A stretch of DNA of 64,000 nt from contig SSBO01000003.1 in the NCBI GenBank assembly GCA_005281725.1, positions 6,138,495 to 6,202,494 on the forward strand. The letters run 5' to 3'. A program made the translations under genes and the position numbers. Shown piece by piece: positions 57,020 to 64,000 of this stretch (position 1 is the stretch's first letter; each line of letters starts with the position of its first letter). This DNA is from Wuchereria bancrofti (lineage: Eukaryota > Nematoda > Chromadorea > Rhabditida > Onchocercidae). The notes beneath the pieces were generated by a model, which searched no databases, had not been told where the DNA came from, and worked only from the letters and a program-made list of their open reading frames with translations.

Positions 57020-57110
57020 TTCTCTCTCTTTCTTTCTTTCTATTTTCTCCATGCTTTTCTTTTTTCCTTATCCCTTTCTCTCTTTCTCCCTCTCTGTCAT
57101 TCTCATCCCA
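57020..57110. repeat. CT-rich pyrimidine tract
   Basis: TTCTCTCTCTTTCTTTC and related pyrimidine runs over about 90 bases. Confidence 0.85.
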
Positions 57111-58604
57111 TACTTTACTTGTATGAGATCATGATCAAGTAATAATGCAAATTACTAGGTAGATGAAAACATGAGGAATGAAGAAAATACCATCATCTTA
57201 TTTAATATCTTCCGTCATCTTTTTTATCATCTTTATGATGATGATTAGATGCTTAAGTAGCGCATTATACAAATGATAAGTATGATAATAACATTTGAAG
57301 AATTAATATTTATATAATTTTATCTAAATCAATTGTTTATAGCATAATTGTTAAGTGATGCTAGTTGTTCATATTATTTAATAATGATTTACACATAATT
57401 TATTATTGTTGTTATTATTACTAATCATTATTATTATTTTTTTTTTCAAATGTTTATAAATAATTATTTTTAGTGGTATCTTCCTCTTAGTTTATTATTA
57501 ACTTAAATTAATATTCAATATTTTACGTATAATTTATCCAGTAGTTTATTATCAATTAATTAATAATTTACTAAACATTTTATTTACTAATAATTTAGTA
57601 AATAATTCATTACATTCAGATTATATTAATCGCTTCCCCGTTGCATTATTATTCAGTTTACTGTTCGTTTTATTTTAGTAAATTTTCATTCATTACCAAT
57701 TTATTATTACAACATCTCAAATTTCAGCTTTTCAGTTTTATTTTTTGTTAAAATTTAAAGAAAAATTTTTTCACTATCTAAAGTTTGTTTATTTAACTAC
57801 AGTTGCAATAATCAACTTTTAAAGTGTATTTAATTTCGCTAACTATTGATGACTCATCCCAGTTTTTTTCAAATTATACCAAAACTATTTCTAATTTACA
57901 AAACAATCCTAACTTTTCTCTTATTACTATAATTAAAAGGCAAAAAAGATTTAGGAAAAAAACTAAATTAATTTATTATTTATCATTATATTCATATTCT
58001 ACAAGATGCTTCTTAATTCTCTATACATTACGAATAGTTGATGCAAGAAGTGCAATTTAATTTTTTCTTAAATTTAAAGGGTCTAATTTTTAAGAAAGAT
58101 GAATGGACTTGCTAAAAGTAATTATCATTGATGATAGCATTAACTATAAATGCTAGCTTGAAACATCGCAGATATGCTAACTGATAGAATGAATTAATAT
58201 TTCGGAACAATTAGTCTACCATTAAGCTATTGCTTAAAGAATATTTATTTATTATAATTGTTACACGGTATATTAATGATTGCATCTGAATTTTTGAATT
58301 TAATTTAATCTCATAATTTAACTTTTAGCAATTACCGGAATGAACATTTTGTTATATTTTCCCATTTTATCTAATAAAATTTCCCTCCACTTCTTCCTTT
58401 TTTATTTCCACTATCCTGAAATTATTTTTATCATCCGCTATTTCATTGTCCAAAAATTATTTCCGACTTTTATTTAAAATTATTTCCATTATTCTTCTGC
58501 GCTATCTTCTTATTTTAGTAATATTAGAATAAGTTTTCAAAACTGTTCATTAATTATTTTATATTTCGTCTTTTACTGAGTAATATGTTCAAATTTCAGA
58601 AAAA

Positions 58605-61600
58605 ATGCCGAAAAGCTTAAGCGATGATCTGGAAGAAGGTGAAATATTTGACAATGAGGAAACTGTTATTAAGCAATCTAATGTTAATGAATATTCGAAC
58701 AGAGGAAGTAATGAACGAACAAATTTGACGAAAAAGAAATGCTTCCAATCCTTAAATTATGGCCATAATGGATCATTTCATTCAAACAACAATTTGAAAA
58801 TTCCTTATCAGTCAGCTATATCTGTTGAATTAAATAAAGATAATTTGCAAGCAAGTAATGATGAGAAAGAAGAAAATATGTCGGAAGATATTCATGATTA
58901 TGAATTAAATGATGAGGATGATGATGAGGAATGTTTTCTGGATCACTGGTTGATAGATGAGGATGAATTGGAAGATGAATTTAATGTTGCGGATTTTCAA
59001 GGTATGATGGAATTTCTTTTGTCACTTTTTTGATATCATTTCAGGAATTGAGCATGAAAGCTAACTGAATATATGGATTTTAAACTAACGCATACAACAG
59101 TACCAATTAATATATGCCAATTAATATACATCTTCAATGATTATAGTGTAATTTTAGCTTGAATTTTTCAAATTTAATTTTTACTTTTGAATAGCATTTC
59201 AAATAATCATAATGTCTGACGTTAAGCAATTTTTATTTTGCTGAGTTGCTGTGCAAAAATATTGGATAAGAAGAGATAGAAAAGTTAAGGTAACTTCGTT
59301 GAAGAGGACTAAACAGCTAATATTATTTTATAATTTAAACAGTATCTCTATTCCTTTAATATGATAGAGGCATTATTTGAAATTATATCAAAAACTTGCA
59401 TGAATTTTGCATTATTTATTTTGCAAAAAGGTTGAAAAGATACAGCATTTCTTATTCCGATTTTCTCTATCTGTCTTATTTACTTCACAGTATTTCATTA
59501 TAGTTCGAGGAACAGTTATTTGCTTCATAAGCTTTAATTTTATTGATATTGCTATGTTTGCAATTCAAAATGGTCAGATTTTCTTACTAATGTTCTCTTT
59601 TTTCAACTTTTACTAAATTATATTGTTCTAGCAAATATTTATATACTCTATTATCATTTGATAAAATTTTATAATTATGATTTTCAGACGAATTAGTGGA
59701 GTATCAGTCCAATTCTGACGACGAATTGGACGATGATGATAATAAGAACAGTAGTGATTTTTCCGGCAAAATTGCTTGTAGCGAAAGAATTACGGCAGCA
59801 AACAAATTTCACACGATGAAAGCATTGGCTATGGATACGAAAGATAGAACAAACAAAATTGCAATAGCAGATGAAAAAGAAATGCGGACAAATTTAGCGA
59901 AAGAGATGCCAGTTGACGACAGCTGGATTTTCCATTCATTAGGTTTGTTATCAATGTGTAAAGAAAAGAAAAAGAAAAGTAGCTGGTTAAATTTTCAATT
60001 AATCACACTGATTTGCTAAGGATAACAACTTAAGAGAGTTCTCAGTATCTCTGTACTTGTTATTATTTAGCACCTGAAATTATCTACGATTATCTACAAA
60101 TGGCAGTTTCATGTGCACGCATGACTGTTTGAAAATATAGTGACGGATGTCACGATTTAGATGAAACGCCAAGGATAGTTATGCAGGGTAATGAGCCAAT
60201 GGATTCATATATGCTATCAGAATCGGAGGGGAATTTAAAAGAGCAACTAGCAGAAATGGATCTTTCCAAATTCGAAGTTATGATTGATGTAACCGTATCT
60301 GGATATCTAAATTGTGGGTTTTCTCGAAGATGATATCATCATCCAAGTCGGTTCATTCGTTTGTCCATTTAGTTACTACTGGATTTGATGTTTCATTTTC
60401 TTCTTCCTCTTTGTCTTCCTTCCTCTTTTTCTCGTCTTCAGTATTTCCTAAAATGTCCTGTACCATCTTATTTCTCACAATTACAGGTGATGATACTGAA
60501 ACAATGGATGTTGCAAGGAATAAAAAGCAAATGTTGCATGAAGAATCAAGTAGCCATACAAAACAAATTGTTGAATTAGAGAGAAAATTTTCTGAAGAGA
60601 AAGAACATTATGTGCGCAATATGTATTCTCTACTGGTAACAGCGCGCACACAAATTGCAGCTCTCAAAAAGGAAAATGACAAGCTTAAAATGAAGTAATT
60701 TTATAATTTTTTAAAACAAGAAGTTAAAGCGAAGTGATTTTAAATTAGTTGGTATTTGGAAAATTTTCGGAATTATCATTTCTATTTTTGGAAATAACGG
60801 CTTTTTATTTGAAGAGTTAAATTTCATACGTGACATGTGATATGCTAGTATCTCCAGTACTATTTTTCATGACTTAATTGCTGGCTGTAATGGCCATCAA
60901 ACTCTGTTTTGGGACTAATATATTTTTGAAATAGGTTTTATCTGCAATCACCTGAATTCCTGATCTTGGGTAATAGGATATTAATAGCTTCACTTTTACT
61001 GATTTGCATTCAATATGCATAAAAACTTCCTAACTTTCATCAGTCATGCTTGCCTGCTTCTTTTTAAAAGCATGCTGAAAGTATTATAAATATTTTTTAA
61101 ATTCATATCGATCTTACATGAGTATTGTCAAACTTATTCGAAATACAAAAGCATGTTGTAGTGATAAGCGTATAAGGCTATTAAGAAGAAATATAAGTGA
61201 AATCTTTATTTTCCTAAAAATTACTCGTTACATTAGATATAATGATAACGAAGCGATAGTTGTGATATGTTTACAATGCATTAACTATCTCATATTCATT
61301 CTACATAGTATGCGTTGATTGGTTACTTTTAAGAGTTTATTGAGTGAATTTATACAGAAAGAAAAAAAAGTATGTTGGTCAAAATAATTTTCAGATTACA
61401 AGCAAATTGCACAATGAATTGTCCTAAATGTAAGCATCAGATATGCTTAAGAAATAATTTATTGAAACCAAAATATATCAAAGTATTGAAAGGACGTTGT
61501 GCAATTGAAATGTTGTTTGATAATTTGGCAAAAATGGAGGAATGGCTTGCAGCAAATTATCTAGATATTAATTCAGATGGATTACCAGTAGTACTGGAAT

Positions 61601-62679
61601 TACCACAGAAGCCGACACTTACTTCTACAAACAGTCTTCTTGCTCCAGAAACAGTATGTTTCTCAAAATAGACTGTCGCATCTACAATTAATAAGAAGAT
61701 ACCGACTTGTTTTTTGTTATTTTGTTTCTTTTTTTCTTTTTACCTCGAATGGATATATATGGTAATGCGAATGGGAATAGTGATAGAGAAAAATCAGTAC
61801 TACTTTTACTTTTTTGAAATTTAAGATGATGATTTCGTTATTTCTCTATTAAATTTAAATATTTGATGACATTGGCAGGACACAATTCATGATATTCATC
61901 GAAATACGGGTAAAGTCATGCCGACCTCATCAGATCTTCCTCAGAAACCAGAGAGTATATTTCCAGTGAAAAGGGGACAGAATATTCAAGCAGTTAGAAC
62001 TGCTAGCAATTTCAATAGTGAGTTATCGTTCAAAAATATTTTTCCAAAATCCAGGTCGCAAATTTTATTTTTGAAATTATTGGTCTAGATTTTTTTAGAA
62101 ACTTTTTTTAAAAAACGAGCGATTAGCGATCTTTTCAATGAGCGAACAAATTATTTCATTCTAGAACATTCTACGAAGCAATATGAGAAGTTAAATCATG
62201 TGTTGCAAGATGAAAAAGGGCAAGAGAAGACCAGTTCGAGCATTGCATACGATTTTTGTGGTAAACGAAAAAAGCGATCACATGAGAAAAAACGATCAGG
62301 ATCGAATAAATGCGAAGAGCAACAACGTCATCATATACTGTCAACGTATACATCACCAGATGGATCACTTGACCGTGATCAACGACGACATTTGAGCTCT
62401 CCTAGGTCATATAATTTTCATGTATCAGATCTGAATACGAAATTAAAAGCTGCAAAAGACATGACATCTATGTCAAATCGCAAAGTGGCAGACCGACGTA
62501 CAGCAATAAATAATCTTGGGAATCGATTCGAATACCGAAGTCCTTCTGAAGAGTATCGTAGGGAATCAGTCAGGTCACCGGTATATTATGGACGAGCCGA
62601 CGAAGGTTCTTATCGAGAACACCAGAATCATTCACCGAGACCGAGTCGAATAAGAAGAAGCGTTGAACGAAAACTATAA
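58605..62679 (+). CDS. Acidic, coiled-coil and RS-like protein, possibly FLASH-like
   Basis: Exons 58605-59001, 59688-59942, about 60141-60288, 60487-60694, 61395-61653, 61879-62017 and 62165-62679. Phases agree for exons 1-2 and 4-7; the joins around exon 3 are unresolved, and an alternative donor near 59984 or a missing exon would fix them. The N-terminus has the DLEEGEIFDNEE motif and long acidic runs. Exon 4 is a coiled coil (VELERKFSEEKEHYVRNMYS) ending in LLVTARTQIAALKKENDKL. Exon 5 has NCPKCKHQIC, two CxxC-like pairs 6 residues apart, too few for a known zinc fold. The C-terminal exon is Arg/Ser-rich (YRSPSEEYRRESVRSPVYY), suggesting a nuclear RNA-linked role. The TAR-x-I coiled coil next to an acidic start recalls the N-terminal part of FLASH (CASP8AP2), a histone pre-mRNA processing factor, but this is a weak clue. 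The ATG lies four bases after a TTTCAG acceptor. Confidence 0.7.
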
Positions 62680-62748
62680 CTACTTAATTTCATGTAGGAA
62701 TCGATGACATTATTACGCAGATAGTGAATCAGTGCGTTGCTTAAATAC

Positions 62749-62824
62749 GTAAATAGTATATCAACAGTATCCGGCGAAATCTGTAGGTAAATAGTATATC
62801 AACAGTATCCGGCGAGATCTGTAG
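62749..62824. repeat. 38-base tandem duplication in the 3' flank
   Basis: Two back-to-back copies beginning gtaaatagtatatcaacag (62749-62786 and 62787-62824) differ by one base. Confidence 0.95.
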
Positions 62825-63612
62825 GTGTTGCTTCCTTTTTCTTCATTACTTTAATCTTTTACCTCATAATCGTCAACATTTCATTTGTATCTATCATATT
62901 TTTTCTTTTATGTTTGATTTGATTCATTTACGCATTTTCATAATTTAAAACTACTCGTTTTTTCAATTGTTTTTCTTCATTTTTTATTTTCATGTTCACT
63001 TACTGTTCCGTTGTATTACTGTCATTTATTCTGATTTGCCCAGTATAAAGAGAATTTGGAATACGGGATTTACGAATTTACAGAATGTACTACCTGAATT
63101 GCGGGAAAATATGAGTGATCTTTCTTGGAATATTGAAGCATCATGTTTAGTTTGATTAATGTCCTAAATCACAAATTGCTCAATTTATCCTAAATTTATC
63201 ACATTTCTTATGAGGTTTAAACTATTCTACGTGAATTGCAGAAGTTAAATTCAGATCGATGAATATTCACATTGGTTTATTAATTTTGTCTTTTATATGT
63301 TCATTTCTTTGTTAACATTCAAAACTATTTCTCCGTTATTCTCCGTTATCAAAACTATATATTATCCTACGATATGTGAAATGTAACATGTTCGTCAAAT
63401 GTCCATTATGTCTATTTAAATATTTCTTGCATTATTAAGTTTTCTAACTGATATTTCATTTACTGCAGAATAAATTTATAATCAAGTTTTTCCGGTTCCA
63501 GAAATATGATTGAACGGATCAATCACCCATTATGATTGTTTAAATGAAAGCTTTCAGTACTAAAGAATTGATATTTGAAATGAATTTACCACAAAAAGTA
63601 ATGAATCATATG

Positions 63613-63790
63613 GACGATCACGTAAATTATTTGGCGGGACATTTCTGAAGCACGTTTGGTAAACATACAACGATGTAGCAGAAAAAGTAGTTAGACGACC
63701 ACGTAAATTATTTGGCGAAACACGTGTGATAAAAATATAAACGATGTAGCAAAATTAGTAGTCAGACGATCACGTAAGATTATTTGATGG
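63613..63790. repeat. Three-copy dispersed tandem repeat
   Basis: gacgatcacgtaaattattt (63613), gacgaccacgtaaattattt (63694) and gacgatcacgtaagattatt (63765) recur at 81 and 71 bases. The spacer acgatgtagca is also shared by the first two units. Confidence 0.85.
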
Positions 63791-64000
63791 TACAATTGTT
63801 GAGTATATACCAAAATTGTTGAAATCAATTGCAGTATGTCATAACTTTATAGTTTATTCAATTAAAAAAAAAAATTTACAAAAAAAAGCTAGCACATAAA
63901 CGCTTCTCTCAAGTATAGTATTGCTAAAAAACATAGAAATTTCAAAATAGTCATGCAAAAATTTAATAATTTCAATACAATGCGAAATTAATCAATATTG

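Larger units (their letters stand above)
55792..58604. other. Very AT-rich shared upstream region
   Basis: This lies between two genes that point away from each other, so it should contain both promoters. It holds a degenerate minisatellite (55800-56070), a CT-rich tract (57020-57110) and many AT runs with no supported exon. Just before the plus-strand gene there is a TTTCAG acceptor. Confidence 0.6.
62680..64000. other. Right end: intergenic with short repeats
   Basis: Contains the 38-base tandem duplication (62749-62824) and a three-copy repeat (63613-63790). A stretch at 63044-63155 after a GCCCAG acceptor encodes an open peptide (NLQNVLPELRENMSDLSWN) to a stop; it may be an alternative last exon or part of another gene, but no donor partner was found. 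Confidence 0.5.

Overview
The window reads as nuclear DNA of a parasitic nematode, most likely a filarial one. It is AT-rich, its genes are split into many small exons by short GT-AG introns (plus one apparent GC-AG intron), several start codons sit 2-22 bases after a TTTCAG/TTTAG-like acceptor (as expected for spliced-leader trans-splicing), and one intron holds degenerate Wolbachia-like genes. No rRNA, tRNA, CRISPR array or bacterial operon was seen. A 10-base run of N at 28399-28408 marks an assembly gap inside an intron.

Layout: (1) 930-2786, minus: a paired-domain (Pax) transcription factor without homeodomain. (2) 4567-5292, minus: a small neuropeptide precursor with FAFA-type peptides. 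(3) 10223-17865, plus: a complete acylaminoacyl-peptidase (APEH, S9C) gene in 23 exons. (4) 20751-23847, plus: an unrecognised four-span membrane protein; unassigned minus-strand exon candidates lie on both sides (20470-20640, 24859-25022). (5) 25955-30462, minus: a two-SH2 protein tyrosine phosphatase (SHP-2 / PTP-2 / Corkscrew family), lacking only its first exon. (6) 32466-32832, plus: a possible tiny two-exon gene. (7) 33336-36202, plus: a type I membrane protein with one kringle domain. (8) 39655-43396, plus: an eight-finger C2H2 protein behind a promoter-like island. (9) 46642-48402, minus: a cytosolic cyclophilin. (10) 50155-55791, minus: a basic Ser/Thr-rich protein of unknown function whose last intron contains a frameshifted hscA fragment, a lepB fragment and a scrambled second copy of part of lepB, all Wolbachia-like. 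(11) 58605-62679, plus: an acidic/coiled-coil/RS-like protein.

The genes do not form a pathway. Several act in signalling or regulation (Pax, SHP-2, neuropeptide, zinc finger), two are housekeeping enzymes (APEH, cyclophilin). The most notable points are the endosymbiont-derived segment inside a host intron, the kringle membrane protein, the homeodomain-less Pax gene, and two splice-site oddities: a duplicated donor in APEH and a perfect hairpin over an acceptor in the zinc-finger gene. Exon boundaries were read by hand and checked by reading-phase arithmetic; first and last exons are the least certain parts.
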